Below, one piece after another: positions 1 through 6,025 of a DNA stretch of 6,025 bases (position 1 is its first letter; each line of letters begins with the position of its first letter). Position numbers and translations under genes: made by a program. The DNA is from CAZVFE01 sp964626405 (lineage in GTDB: Bacteria; Bacteroidota; Bacteroidia; Cytophagales; Spirosomataceae): contig CAZVFE010000088.1 in assembly GCA_964626405.1 (NCBI GenBank), positions 1 through 6,025 of the forward strand, in the 5' to 3' direction. Below the pieces are notes generated by a model that had not been told where the DNA came from, did no database searches, and worked only from the letters and a program-made list of their open reading frames with translations.

Positions 1-35
1 TCAGAAACGGATTCAGATGTGAATAAATAAGACAT
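1..35 (-). CDS. metK: S-adenosylmethionine synthetase (methionine adenosyltransferase), N-terminal fragment cut by window edge
   Basis: Only the first 11 codons and two bases of the next are in the window, read leftward from an ATG at 35-33. They translate as MSYLFTSESVS followed by a codon beginning GA, which fits the expected E. The family N-terminus is LFTSESVSEGHPDK, so the match is close to diagnostic despite its shortness. MetK is a cytoplasmic enzyme that makes S-adenosylmethionine from methionine and ATP, normally about 380-430 residues; the histidine and aspartate of the following HPDK lie outside the window. The start is 12 bp after the lycopene cyclase stop, on the same strand, with an A-rich leader and no Shine-Dalgarno. 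This points to co-transcription with lipA, whose product consumes SAM. The alternative, a chance open frame, is unlikely given an exact run of nine family residues placed right after the ATG. Confidence 0.88.
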   Translation of the reverse strand, partial: MSYLFTSESVS

Positions 36-47
36 ATTTTTTTTAAA

Positions 48-1220
48 TTATTTTCTTTGCAAAAGTACTTTAATTGCCCCATTTATGAAAATTTTTGTTG
101 GGACGGAGGACATAATTCTTAAATCTTCCCAGAAAGTGGTATCCTCATCTAAATATTTTAATACAAGGTTAGGTGCATTTTTTTCAAAAAGGATTTCAAA
201 TATCTCATTCGAATTTACTAGTGGGTTTTTCAATACTTCTAATAAAACTTTATCTTGAAATTTTTTAAATTTTGATTTTTGAAGGATAGGGGCTTTAAAT
301 TTATTTTTTTCCAAATTTGAAACCAATTCTTTTAAATAAGTTTGGGTTCTCATAAAGCTATAACCTGTACTGGATTTAAGGAACCCGCCTGGGGTGCCAA
401 TTTTAATCCATTTATTTCCTAAGGTTTGATCAACTTCAATTTCCACCATAGGAAGAATCCCTTTTTCTTCCTCAATTAGGGTATATTCGTACTCTTTAAT
501 TCCTAAAATTGTTTCTAAATAATTGCCTATTTTCTTTCTATAATAATCTTCATCCTGAATTTTGGTGCTGAAAAAAGTATGTTCCAATAGGGCTGTATGG
601 GAATTAAAGGGTAGGTAATACATAAATTCACAAGGGTTTCCAGCAGATACTCTAAAGTCAAATAGCTTGGCGAATTCTGTTTTAAAAGTTGGAAATTTAG
701 TTTCTACTCTCCATCCGATAAAATGTTGTTTTACATATTTTTCATCGTTTTGATCGTAGGGGAATTTAGAAATACTATCAAAAACTTTTTCTTTAGCAAT
801 ATAATCTCCTTTTTCAGTTTCGATGATGGTTCCTATTCCGCCATAACGGATTTGGTGTATTTCGGTGGTAAGAAAATGGAAATTGCTAACTTTTTTTATT
901 TCTGCTTTTAAATATTTTTCAAAACTTTCACCTTTTATTGTGGAATATAAATAAGGGGAGATTTCTAGAACATTGGGTAAAAGGGTTTTGCCTTGAACAG
1001 CGATTTTTGTCCAAGATTTTTCCACTATTTCTTTAAAAGGAATTTTATCTTCTTCCGCCCAAAATGAAAAAGTTTTATTGGATTTATGGTTAGAATTTTG
1101 GTCGATAATTAAAACGTTTTTCGAATTTAAATTGCTTTTGCTAAGATAATAGGCCAAAGACAAGCCCGCCATTCCACCGCCAGCAATAATAAAATCATAT
1201 TCGTTTTTTGTATTTGCCAT
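48..1220 (-). CDS. crtY: Lycopene cyclase, CrtY type (FAD/NAD-binding flavoprotein)
   Basis: This 390-residue protein looks like a CrtY-type lycopene cyclase, which closes the psi-ends of lycopene into beta-rings (lycopene to gamma- and beta-carotene) at the membrane using reduced FAD without net redox change. Visible features in order are: a dinucleotide-binding loop GGGMAG at residues 14-19 after a hydrophobic strand; an acidic strand end at D40; KTFSFW at 49-54, matching the family's R/K-T-W-x-F-W; QHFIGWRVET at 165-174; DFRV at 188-191; LLEHTFFS at 211-218, matching the glutamate-containing motif of cyclases; EEEKGILPM at 250-258; and GTPGGFLKSSTGYSF at 275-289. Length is normal for the family. 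The ATG at 1220 lies 3 bp after the lipA stop, and the stop is 12 bp before metK, so it sits inside a probable operon. No other carotenoid gene is visible here. Whether it acts as beta- or gamma-cyclase cannot be told from sequence alone. Confidence 0.88.
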   Translation of the reverse strand: MANTKNEYDFIIAGGGMAGLSLAYYLSKSNLNSKNVLIIDQNSNHKSNKTFSFWAEEDKIPFKEIVEKSWTKIAVQGKTLLPNVLEISPYLYSTIKGESFEKYLKAEIKKVSNFHFLTTEIHQIRYGGIGTIIETEKGDYIAKEKVFDSISKFPYDQNDEKYVKQHFIGWRVETKFPTFKTEFAKLFDFRVSAGNPCEFMYYLPFNSHTALLEHTFFSTKIQDEDYYRKKIGNYLETILGIKEYEYTLIEEEKGILPMVEIEVDQTLGNKWIKIGTPGGFLKSSTGYSFMRTQTYLKELVSNLEKNKFKAPILQKSKFKKFQDKVLLEVLKNPLVNSNEIFEILFEKNAPNLVLKYLDEDTTFWEDLRIMSSVPTKIFINGAIKVLLQRK

Positions 1221-1223
1221 GAA

Positions 1224-2093
1224 TTAAATATGTCTTTCAGCGTGGTAGCTAGATCGAACTAAAGCTCCTGATTCAACATAATTGAAACCTCTTTTTAAAC
1301 CTTCTTCTTTATACATAGCAAAGGTATCTGGATGAATCCATTCGATTACCTCATGATGTAATTTTGTAGGTTGTAAGTATTGGCCGATGGTTAACACATC
1401 TAAACCATTTTCTGCCAAATCATCCATTGCTTTGAAGACTTCTTCCTTCGTCTCTCCCAAACCAAGCATGATTCCTGTTTTAGTTCTTTTTCCGAATTCT
1501 TTTGTTCGCTTAATTTGTTCTAAGCTACGATGATATTTGGCTTGTGGACGAACAAATCGGTAGAGTCTTTCTACTGTTTCAATATTATGGGATACGACTT
1601 CTTGTCCGGCTTCGATCATACGAATTAAAGCATCCCAATTGCCTTTGGTATCTGGAATTAAGGTTTCAATCGTTGTATTTGGACTTAATTCTTTGATTTG
1701 TTTAACAGTCTGATACCAAATTTCTGCACCTCGATCTTTTAATTCATCTCTATTTACGGAAGTAATAACAGCGTGTTTTACTTTCATTAAATGTACCGCT
1801 TCAGCCACTCTCCTAGGTTCATCCTCATCATATTCATTGGGTCTTCCTGTTGCAACAGCACAGAATGTACAAGATCGGGTACAGGTATTACCGAGAATCA
1901 TGAAAGTTGCAGTTCCTGCACCCCAACATTCTCCCATATTCGGACAATTGCCTGATTGACAAATTGTATGGAGTTTATATTCATCAACCAGTTTGCGTAC
2001 TTTTTGATAATTTTCTCCTGTAGGAAGTTTAACCCTTAACCAATCAGGTTTTTTATTTAATTTACCTGAATTTACTTGCGCTTCTTCAATCAT
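1224..2093 (-). CDS. lipA: Lipoyl synthase (radical SAM, two 4Fe-4S clusters)
   Basis: Lipoyl synthase inserts two sulfurs into the octanoyl group on lipoyl domains of 2-oxoacid dehydrogenases and the glycine cleavage H protein, in the cytoplasm. The 289-residue reading starting at M(2093) has all cluster ligands: auxiliary-cluster cysteines C45, C50 and C56 (C-x4-C-x5-C), the radical-SAM C71-x3-C75-x2-C78 (CTRSCTFC), and the C-terminal RSSYHAE containing the serine that ligates the auxiliary cluster. ETLIPD and the [10 protein letters not shown] segment are also typical. The frame is open further up to 2126, but that adds only 11 residues, none of them family-like, and would overlap the preceding gene by 31 bp. 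The inner ATG at 2093-2091 starts 2 bp after that gene's stop and gives the usual N-terminus length, so I chose it. Neighbours are a secreted protein upstream, crtY 3 bp downstream and then metK, which supplies the SAM it uses. Confidence 0.96.
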   Translation of the reverse strand: MIEEAQVNSGKLNKKPDWLRVKLPTGENYQKVRKLVDEYKLHTICQSGNCPNMGECWGAGTATFMILGNTCTRSCTFCAVATGRPNEYDEDEPRRVAEAVHLMKVKHAVITSVNRDELKDRGAEIWYQTVKQIKELSPNTTIETLIPDTKGNWDALIRMIEAGQEVVSHNIETVERLYRFVRPQAKYHRSLEQIKRTKEFGKRTKTGIMLGLGETKEEVFKAMDDLAENGLDVLTIGQYLQPTKLHHEVIEWIHPDTFAMYKEEGLKRGFNYVESGALVRSSYHAERHI

Positions 2094-2095
2094 TT

Positions 2096-2932
2096 TTATC
2101 GATGTGATTTTCCAAAATACATACAAATATACGCACCACTATATAAATTCCGACCTTTTACGTTGTATAATTGTACAATTTCATTTGCGAAATAGTCTAT
2201 ACTTGCACCTATTTCGATTCCAAAATAATTACCTTTAAAATTTCTATAATCTAAATTGATGCCTCCTTTTGCATGCCAACCCGGTTGGATAGAACTTTGA
2301 GAGAGGCCCTTAAACCAGCCTCCTGATCCTACAATTGCTGGATTCGGATAAATATTTGCAAATATATCTGAATAAGGAACTTGAATCAGTGTTGAGCGTC
2401 CTGAAAAATTTTGAGAAATTTGAACATAATATGGGGATTCAAACCCAATACTTGGTCCGGTGGAAATAAATCCTTTTAAGGAAGGACTGGTATCATCTGC
2501 TGCTTGTAAAAAGGCAAATTCTTTTCCATAACTCGGTCTTAAAACATATAAATAGTTAATTTTTCCCTCGATATAATTAGTTCCATTAAAAGAATAAGGA
2601 GATTTGAACTGACGATAATCGTTGATATTCACAAAATCAACAGAGATTAAGTTCAATTTTAATGGATTTTTTCCAAAAGTATTTTTTATTGAAATGCCAC
2701 CAATCGGACTAGAATTAGTAGATGCAGATGCTCCAATCGCCCAATAGGAAGTTTTTGGAGCTCGATATCCCTTTCTATTGGAAGTTCGAGTAGAGGAGGA
2801 AGGGGCGGAAATTGTTACGGTTTTTGAATTTGAATTGCTTTCCTCCTGACTTGCAGCAGTTGACCTCCTTTGTCCGAAAACAGGGGAGATACCAACCACA
2901 AATAAGATCGAAAGGATTAGGCCTTTATTCAT
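2096..2932 (-). CDS. Secreted protein of unknown function, probable outer-membrane or periplasmic beta protein
   Basis: I do not recognise a named family for this 278-residue protein. It begins with a clear Sec signal peptide: MNK, a hydrophobic core over residues 5-19, and a likely cleavage after G20 in VFG-QRR, leaving an N-terminal Q as is common in Bacteroidota. Residues about 24-51 are a Ser/Thr/Asn/Gln-rich low-complexity linker. From about residue 60 the chain is rich in alternating aromatic and small residues ([22 protein letters not shown]) and ends in [13 protein letters not shown], which resembles the closing strands of small Bacteroidota outer-membrane barrels. The mature region has no catalytic motif I can name and no lipobox cysteine. 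It lies 28 bp after ytxJ and 2 bp before lipA on the same strand, so it is probably co-transcribed. The location call is an inference from composition; a periplasmic beta-rich protein is the alternative. Confidence 0.8.
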   Translation of the reverse strand: MNKGLILSILFVVGISPVFGQRRSTAASQEESNSNSKTVTISAPSSSTRTSNRKGYRAPKTSYWAIGASASTNSSPIGGISIKNTFGKNPLKLNLISVDFVNINDYRQFKSPYSFNGTNYIEGKINYLYVLRPSYGKEFAFLQAADDTSPSLKGFISTGPSIGFESPYYVQISQNFSGRSTLIQVPYSDIFANIYPNPAIVGSGGWFKGLSQSSIQPGWHAKGGINLDYRNFKGNYFGIEIGASIDYFANEIVQLYNVKGRNLYSGAYICMYFGKSHR

Positions 2933-2960
2933 GATAACAATTTACAAAATATTCTTAAAA

Positions 2961-3293
2961 TTAAGATTCCGTTAGTTGATTTTTTATTTCATTTGCATCT
3001 ATTTCCCAATGAGTGGCGGAATAGATACATTTTCCATTTTCGATTAATAAAATTTGTGGAGATTGATGTTCAATCTCAAATACCTCTGCAATTTCAGCGG
3101 ATATCGGACGATAGGCAATTAAATCTAAATAATAAGCAGGAATTTCTAAATCCCAGTTTCTTTCAAATCTAGAAAGAGCTGTTCCGGAAATAGAACAACG
3201 CGTGCTATGTTTGAAAATTACGATTGGTTTTTCAAAAGAATCTTCTTTAATTTTATTTAATTCTGCTAAATCTCTAAGTTCAATCCAATTCAT
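2961..3293 (-). CDS. ytxJ: YtxJ-family monothiol bacilliredoxin-like protein
   Basis: This 110-residue thioredoxin-fold protein matches the YtxJ family (known in Bacillus as BrxC), which is thought to reduce mixed disulfides between bacillithiol and proteins in the cytoplasm. The evidence is the strand PIVIFKHSTRCSISG at residues 23-37, with the single active-site cysteine C33 in the R-C-S-I-S motif in place of a CxxC pair; the DLIAYRPIS segment at 57-65; SPQ at 78-80 with the cis-proline P79 typical of the fold; and ILLIENGK leading to HWEID near the end. A second cysteine, C89, lies on the following strand and is not part of a motif I know. No signal peptide is seen. The length is normal for the family. 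It is the first gene of the leftward set, its ATG only 28 bp from the divergent waaA start. The family assignment is secure; the bacillithiol substrate in this organism is inferred. Confidence 0.92.
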   Translation of the reverse strand: MNWIELRDLAELNKIKEDSFEKPIVIFKHSTRCSISGTALSRFERNWDLEIPAYYLDLIAYRPISAEIAEVFEIEHQSPQILLIENGKCIYSATHWEIDANEIKNQLTES

Positions 3294-3309
3294 AAATGAT
3301 AATTTTTTG

Positions 3310-3317
3310 TAAATTTA
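3310..3317. promoter_or_regulatory. Symmetric TAAATTTA, possible -7 element for both divergent operons
   Basis: The 28-bp gap between the divergent ytxJ and waaA genes contains the perfect 8-base palindrome TAAATTTA. Read either way it agrees with the Bacteroidota -7 consensus TAnnTTTG at seven of eight positions, differing only at the last base. For the leftward set this would put transcription start around 3303-3306, about 10 bases before the ytxJ ATG. For the rightward set it would put the start at or very near the waaA TTG. I see no convincing TTTG -33 partner at the right distance on either strand, and the region is AT-rich, so chance is a serious alternative. Confidence 0.25.
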
Positions 3318-3321
3318 ACTA

Positions 3322-3807
3322 TTGATAAATTATTTCGATATTTTGTATTCAGTTTTTTTAAAACTTACTTATTTCTTTATTTCAATTTTTAAATCTTTCA
3401 ATCCAAAAATAAGGGCTTGGGTAGATGGCCAAATCCTAGTTTGGGATGATTTAAAGGGTTTGAATCCAGAGAATCGTCCATTGCTTTGGTTTCATGTTGC
3501 TTCCGTGGGAGAATTTGAGCAGGGAAGACCTTTAATTGAACGAATCCGTAGAGAATATCCCAATCATTTTTTACTACTTAGCTTTTTTTCTCCTTCTGGT
3601 TATAATCATTTAAAAAACTATTCCCAGGTTGATAAAGTTTGTTATTTGCCTTTAGATACACGTTCTAATGTGAATCAATTCCTGACAATTGCGCAACCCA
3701 AGATGGCAATATTTATTAAATATGAATATTGGCCTAATTATATTAACCAAATTTCTGCAAAAAAGATTCCTTTAATTTTAGTTTCAGCAATATTTAGGGA
3801 GAATCAA
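3322..3807 (+). CDS. waaA: 3-deoxy-D-manno-octulosonic acid (Kdo) transferase, N-terminal part up to assembly gap
   Basis: WaaA (KdtA) is a GT-B glycosyltransferase of the inner membrane that transfers Kdo from CMP-Kdo to the lipid A precursor. These 162 residues are its N-terminal half. A hydrophobic N-terminal segment (about residues 4-26) is the usual membrane anchor and is followed by NPKIRAWVDGQ. The hallmark HVASVGEFEQGRP lies at 58-70, with the expected catalytic glutamate at E64. YEYWPNYI further on matches the family's E-x-W segment. The start is a TTG: an in-frame TAA at 3316-3318 rules out anything further upstream, the next in-frame Met is more than 100 residues in, and the N-terminal length fits homologues. 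No Shine-Dalgarno is visible. The coding sequence runs into 100 Ns at 3808 and resumes at 3908. It opens the rightward operon, divergent from ytxJ. Confidence 0.93.
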
Positions 3808-3907
3808 NNNNNNNNNNNNNNNNNNNNNNNNNNNNNNNNNNNNNNNNNNNNNNNNNNNNNNNNNNNNNNNNNNNNNNNNNNNNNNNNNNNNNNNNNNNNN
3901 NNNNNNN
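3808..3907. other. Assembly gap of exactly 100 Ns inside waaA
   Basis: A run of 100 Ns separates the two parts of waaA. Exactly 100 is the usual placeholder for a gap of unknown length. The flanking waaA parts total 162 plus 114 residues, whereas the family is usually about 400-430 residues, so roughly 130-150 residues (about 400-450 bases) are probably missing. The placeholder also changes the reading frame (100 is not a multiple of three), which means any translation running through it is artificial. Confidence 0.97.
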
Positions 3908-4252
3908 GATGAGATGGGAAAGCTTTCTGGTTTATATAAAGGGGCAAGTTTTGCATATATAGGAGGGGCATTTAAAAAAGGTTTACATAATACTTTAGAG
4001 GCCGCAGTATTTGGTCCACCTTTGTTTTTTGGGAATAAGAATTATGAAAAATTTGATGAGGCGATGAATTTAGTCAATAATGAAATTGCTTTTCCGATAG
4101 AGACTGATCAAGAAATTTTAGAAAAAATTTTATATTTAGAGAAAAATAAAAAGGAGAGAGAGAAAATTGAAGAAAAGTCTTTGGACTTTATTTTAGGTTC
4201 AAAAGGGGCAACGGAAAAAATATTCGACTATATTCAAACAAAAAATGTTTAA
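3908..4252 (+). CDS. waaA: 3-deoxy-D-manno-octulosonic acid (Kdo) transferase, C-terminal part after assembly gap
   Basis: These 114 residues continue the gene begun at 3322. Read from the first base after the gap, the frame gives DEMGKLSGLYKGASFAYIGG, matching the WaaA segment D-T-M-G-x-L and Y-x-G-G. It is followed by GLHNTLEAAVFGPPLFFG, the family's nucleotide-sugar-binding H-N-x-L-E-A/P-A motif, where the glutamate contacts the CMP-Kdo ribose in GT-B enzymes. A Lys/Glu-rich helix over the last 30 residues completes the domain. The ATG at 3914 is internal to this domain and not a start, because family residues lie before it, so this should not be annotated as a separate small gene. The stop TAA at 4250-4252 touches the rsgA ATG. 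The missing middle would hold the interdomain linker and the start of the C-terminal Rossmann domain. Confidence 0.92.
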   Translation, partial: DEMGKLSGLYKGASFAYIGGAFKKGLHNTLEAAVFGPPLFFGNKNYEKFDEAMNLVNNEIAFPIETDQEILEKILYLEKNKKEREKIEEKSLDFILGSKGATEKIFDYIQTKNV

Positions 4253-5176
4253 ATGGAAGGGTTAATTTTACGATCTACTGGTTCTTGGTATGAAGTAAGA
4301 TGTGAGGATGGTGAGGTATTACCAGGTAGATTAAAGGGTAAATTTAAACTAGATTCTAAAGGAATTTCAAATCCAATTGCTGTTGGCGATAGGGTGATTT
4401 ATTCCATAGAAGATGAGCAAAATAATACGCTCATTATTGAGGAAATACTTCCAAGGCAAAACTATATTATTCGAAAGTCTGTTCATAAAACCGGGCAAGG
4501 TCAAATTTTGGCTGCCAATATTGATCAATTATTATTGGTATATTCTCATAAATTCCCCAAAACAAGTTTAGGTTTTGTAGATAGAATGCTTGTAACTGCG
4601 GAGGCATATCGTATTCCTGTTACGATTGTTTTCAATAAAATGGATTTATTAGAAGAAAAGGAGATAGAAGAGGTAGAATACTTAGCCGACTTATATGATA
4701 GTTTGGGTTATTCTTATATATTCACTTCCGTAGATGATAATTTTGGAATAGATATTTTTGAGAAAAATATTGAAGGAAAGGTTTCTTTATTGGCAGGACA
4801 TTCTGGTGTTGGGAAATCTTCCTTAATGAATTTGGTGAATCCAGCTTTGCGCATCAAAACGCAAGAGGTTTCTGATTATGCCAAAAAAGGAAAGCATACA
4901 ACCACCTTTGCCACTATGTTTGAATTAAAGAAAAATACGTTTATCATAGATAGTCCGGGTATTAAAGAATTAGGGATATTAGAAATTGAAGAGGAAGAAT
5001 TAGGTCATTATTTCCCAGAATTTAGAGAATTAATGAGTAATTGTAAATTCAATAATTGTCAACATACCGTAGAACCAGGATGTGCCATAATAAAGGCTTT
5101 GGAAAATGGAGAAATAGCTTCCTCTAGGTATATGAGTTATTTAAGTATTTTGGAAAATGATGACAATAGAAGGTAA
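4253..5176 (+). CDS. rsgA: Ribosome small-subunit GTPase RsgA (YjeQ)
   Basis: RsgA is a cytoplasmic, circularly permuted GTPase that checks late assembly of the 30S subunit and frees RbfA. The 307 residues show all expected parts: an OB-fold domain over about residues 1-70; then the permuted GTPase order with the G4 motif NKMD at 128-131 before the P-loop GHSGVGKSS at 182-190; a threonine-containing switch I, KKGKHTTT, at 211-218; the G3 motif DSPG at 233-236; and a C-terminal zinc knuckle with C264, C269, H271 and C277 (C-x4-C-x-H-x5-C). Length is typical and nothing essential is missing. The ATG follows the waaA stop with no spacer (TAAATG), and the final 17-20 bases overlap the next gene, so translational coupling in one operon is likely. 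Confidence 0.97.
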   Translation: MEGLILRSTGSWYEVRCEDGEVLPGRLKGKFKLDSKGISNPIAVGDRVIYSIEDEQNNTLIIEEILPRQNYIIRKSVHKTGQGQILAANIDQLLLVYSHKFPKTSLGFVDRMLVTAEAYRIPVTIVFNKMDLLEEKEIEEVEYLADLYDSLGYSYIFTSVDDNFGIDIFEKNIEGKVSLLAGHSGVGKSSLMNLVNPALRIKTQEVSDYAKKGKHTTTFATMFELKKNTFIIDSPGIKELGILEIEEEELGHYFPEFRELMSNCKFNNCQHTVEPGCAIIKALENGEIASSRYMSYLSILENDDNRR

Positions 5177-6025
5177 AAATCAGATTCTTTGGGGGATAGA
5201 TTTAGGAGGTACTAAAATTGAGTGTGCTGTAATAGAATGGGACGGAGAAAATCTAGCGATTCTTGCGAGAGAGAGAATTAGTACAGAGCGTGAAAAGGGT
5301 TATGAGCATATTCTAAATCAGATTCATAAACTAATAAAGGGAATATCTAAGAATCTGAAATTAAAGCCTCAAATAATTGGTATTGCTACGCCTGGTGTAT
5401 TGGTTCCGGATACACAGTTGATGAAAAATTCGAATACTTTATGTTTAAACGACCAACCCTTAAAAAGGGATTTGGAAAATCTTTTGGACCTAAAAATAAG
5501 GATGGCCAATGATGCAAATTGTTTTGCTTTGGCGGAGACAATTTTAGGAGCGGGAAAGTATATTAAACCTGAATTATGTTTTGGTGTGATTATGGGTACA
5601 GGTGTGGGAGGAGGTTTAGTGGTAAATGGAAAGATAATCAACGGCATACATGGAATAGGAGGAGAATGGGGACATAATATTTTGGAGGAAGAGGGGTATG
5701 ATTGTTATTGTGGAAAATCTGGATGTGTGGAACAAGTTTTGTCTGGTACGGCCTTAGAGCAATATTATCATGAAATTTCTGGTGAAAATAAGTCTATGAA
5801 GGAAATTGTGAAAGATTATCGTCTTGGGGGGAATGAAATGGCGAATCAGACTATGGAGCGTTTATTTGAATATTTTGGTCGGGCGATATCTACCATAATT
5901 AATGTAATGGATCCTCAATTAATTGTTTTAGGAGGAGGTGTTGGAAATATTGATGAAATTTATGAAATCGGATATGAACGAATAAGAAAATATATTTTTA
6001 ATTCGGGAATTGTCCATACTCCTAT
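5160..6025 (+). CDS. ROK-family sugar kinase (glucokinase-like), C-terminus cut by window edge
   Basis: The frame stays open from the ATG to the window end (288 complete codons), with perhaps 10-30 residues missing compared with the usual 300-320. ROK kinases phosphorylate glucose, N-acetylglucosamine, mannose or related sugars with ATP in the cytoplasm. Seen are: the phosphate loop DLGGTK at residues 14-19; SNT at 91-93; the catalytic aspartate D118 in NDAN; MGTGVGGG near 145-152; the sugar-binding E169-W-G-H172; the structural zinc site H172, C182, C184 and C189 (C-Y-C-G-K-S-G-C) followed by E191; and LGGGVGN near the end. There is no N-terminal DNA-binding helix-turn-helix, so it is a kinase and not a ROK repressor. 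Two in-frame ATGs occur at 5157 and 5160; either overlaps the end of rsgA by 17-20 bases, in a different frame. Glucokinase is the best guess, but sugar specificity cannot be read from these motifs. Confidence 0.93.
   Translation, partial: MTIEGKNQILWGIDLGGTKIECAVIEWDGENLAILARERISTEREKGYEHILNQIHKLIKGISKNLKLKPQIIGIATPGVLVPDTQLMKNSNTLCLNDQPLKRDLENLLDLKIRMANDANCFALAETILGAGKYIKPELCFGVIMGTGVGGGLVVNGKIINGIHGIGGEWGHNILEEEGYDCYCGKSGCVEQVLSGTALEQYYHEISGENKSMKEIVKDYRLGGNEMANQTMERLFEYFGRAISTIINVMDPQLIVLGGGVGNIDEIYEIGYERIRKYIFNSGIVHTP

Noticed and set aside
1..30. Plus-strand open frame ending at TAA 28-30, which could be the tail of a convergent gene
   Set aside because: The same bases on the minus strand give the conserved MetK N-terminus, which is far more specific than a nine-codon tail.
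723..911. Plus-strand open frame of 62 codons inside crtY
   Set aside because: Very Phe/Ile-rich translation with no motif, lying antisense within a well-supported lycopene cyclase; it is a shadow of AT-rich codons.
2094..2126. Longer lipA start at 2126 adding [11 protein letters not shown]
   Set aside because: The extra residues look unlike LipA and would overlap the preceding gene by 31 bp; the ATG at 2093 gives a normal length and a 2-bp spacer.
3914..4252. Separate 112-residue gene starting at the ATG at 3914
   Set aside because: It is the C-terminal domain of waaA; the frame is open back to the gap and family residues precede this ATG.
3322..4252. waaA as a frameshifted pseudogene
   Set aside because: The frame change comes only from the arbitrary 100-N placeholder; both coding parts are intact and conserved.
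5369..5647. Minus-strand open frame of 92 codons inside the ROK kinase
   Set aside because: Antisense to the well-supported kinase, Pro/Ile/Phe-biased with no recognisable domain; a shadow.
5160..6025. ROK transcriptional repressor
   Set aside because: No N-terminal helix-turn-helix domain; the protein begins directly with the ATP-binding DLGGTK region and keeps the catalytic aspartate.
1..6025. CRISPR array, tRNA or rRNA genes, insertion sequences, attachment sites, intrinsic terminators
   Set aside because: No spaced direct repeats, RNA-gene-like segments, transposase or recombinase motifs, or GC-rich hairpins followed by T-runs were seen by eye; nearly all bases are coding.

Overview
The window looks like an ordinary chromosomal housekeeping segment from an AT-rich member of the Bacteroidota, probably a draft or metagenome assembly because it contains a run of exactly 100 Ns. 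The phylum call is an inference. It rests on low GC, no clear Shine-Dalgarno sequences ahead of most genes, a YtxJ-type bacilliredoxin together with a Kdo transferase (so a Gram-negative envelope), a CrtY-type lycopene cyclase, and a secreted protein with a 'signal peptide then Q' N-terminus typical of this phylum. Family or genus cannot be assigned from this sequence alone.

Layout: two tightly packed gene sets diverge from a 28-bp gap at 3294-3321. The leftward set (minus strand) runs ytxJ (3293-2961), a secreted, probably outer-membrane protein of unknown function (2932-2096), lipA (2093-1224), a crtY-like lycopene cyclase (1220-48), and the first 11 codons of metK (35 to beyond base 1). 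The metK start is easy to miss because only 35 bases are present, but it reads MSYLFTSESVS, the near-invariant N-terminus of S-adenosylmethionine synthetase. Spacers are 28, 2, 3 and 12 bp, so this is very likely one transcription unit.

The rightward set (plus strand) runs waaA/kdtA (Kdo transferase, interrupted by the assembly gap at 3808-3907), rsgA (4253-5176, its ATG directly abutting the waaA stop), and a ROK-family sugar kinase (5160 to beyond 6025) whose start lies inside the end of rsgA. These genes are also packed as one operon.

Functional links: MetK makes the S-adenosylmethionine that LipA consumes as a radical-SAM enzyme, so those two are plausibly linked. YtxJ suggests bacillithiol-type thiol redox control. 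WaaA belongs to lipid A-Kdo synthesis, RsgA to 30S ribosome maturation, and the ROK kinase to sugar phosphorylation; these three share an operon without an obvious common pathway. I see no mobile element, CRISPR array, RNA gene, integration site or clear new system. The points most worth checking are the collapsed gap in waaA, the edge metK, the unrecognised secreted protein, the lycopene cyclase in a cofactor-gene setting, and a symmetric promoter-like element between the divergent operons. There is no gene-free stretch over 300 bases.
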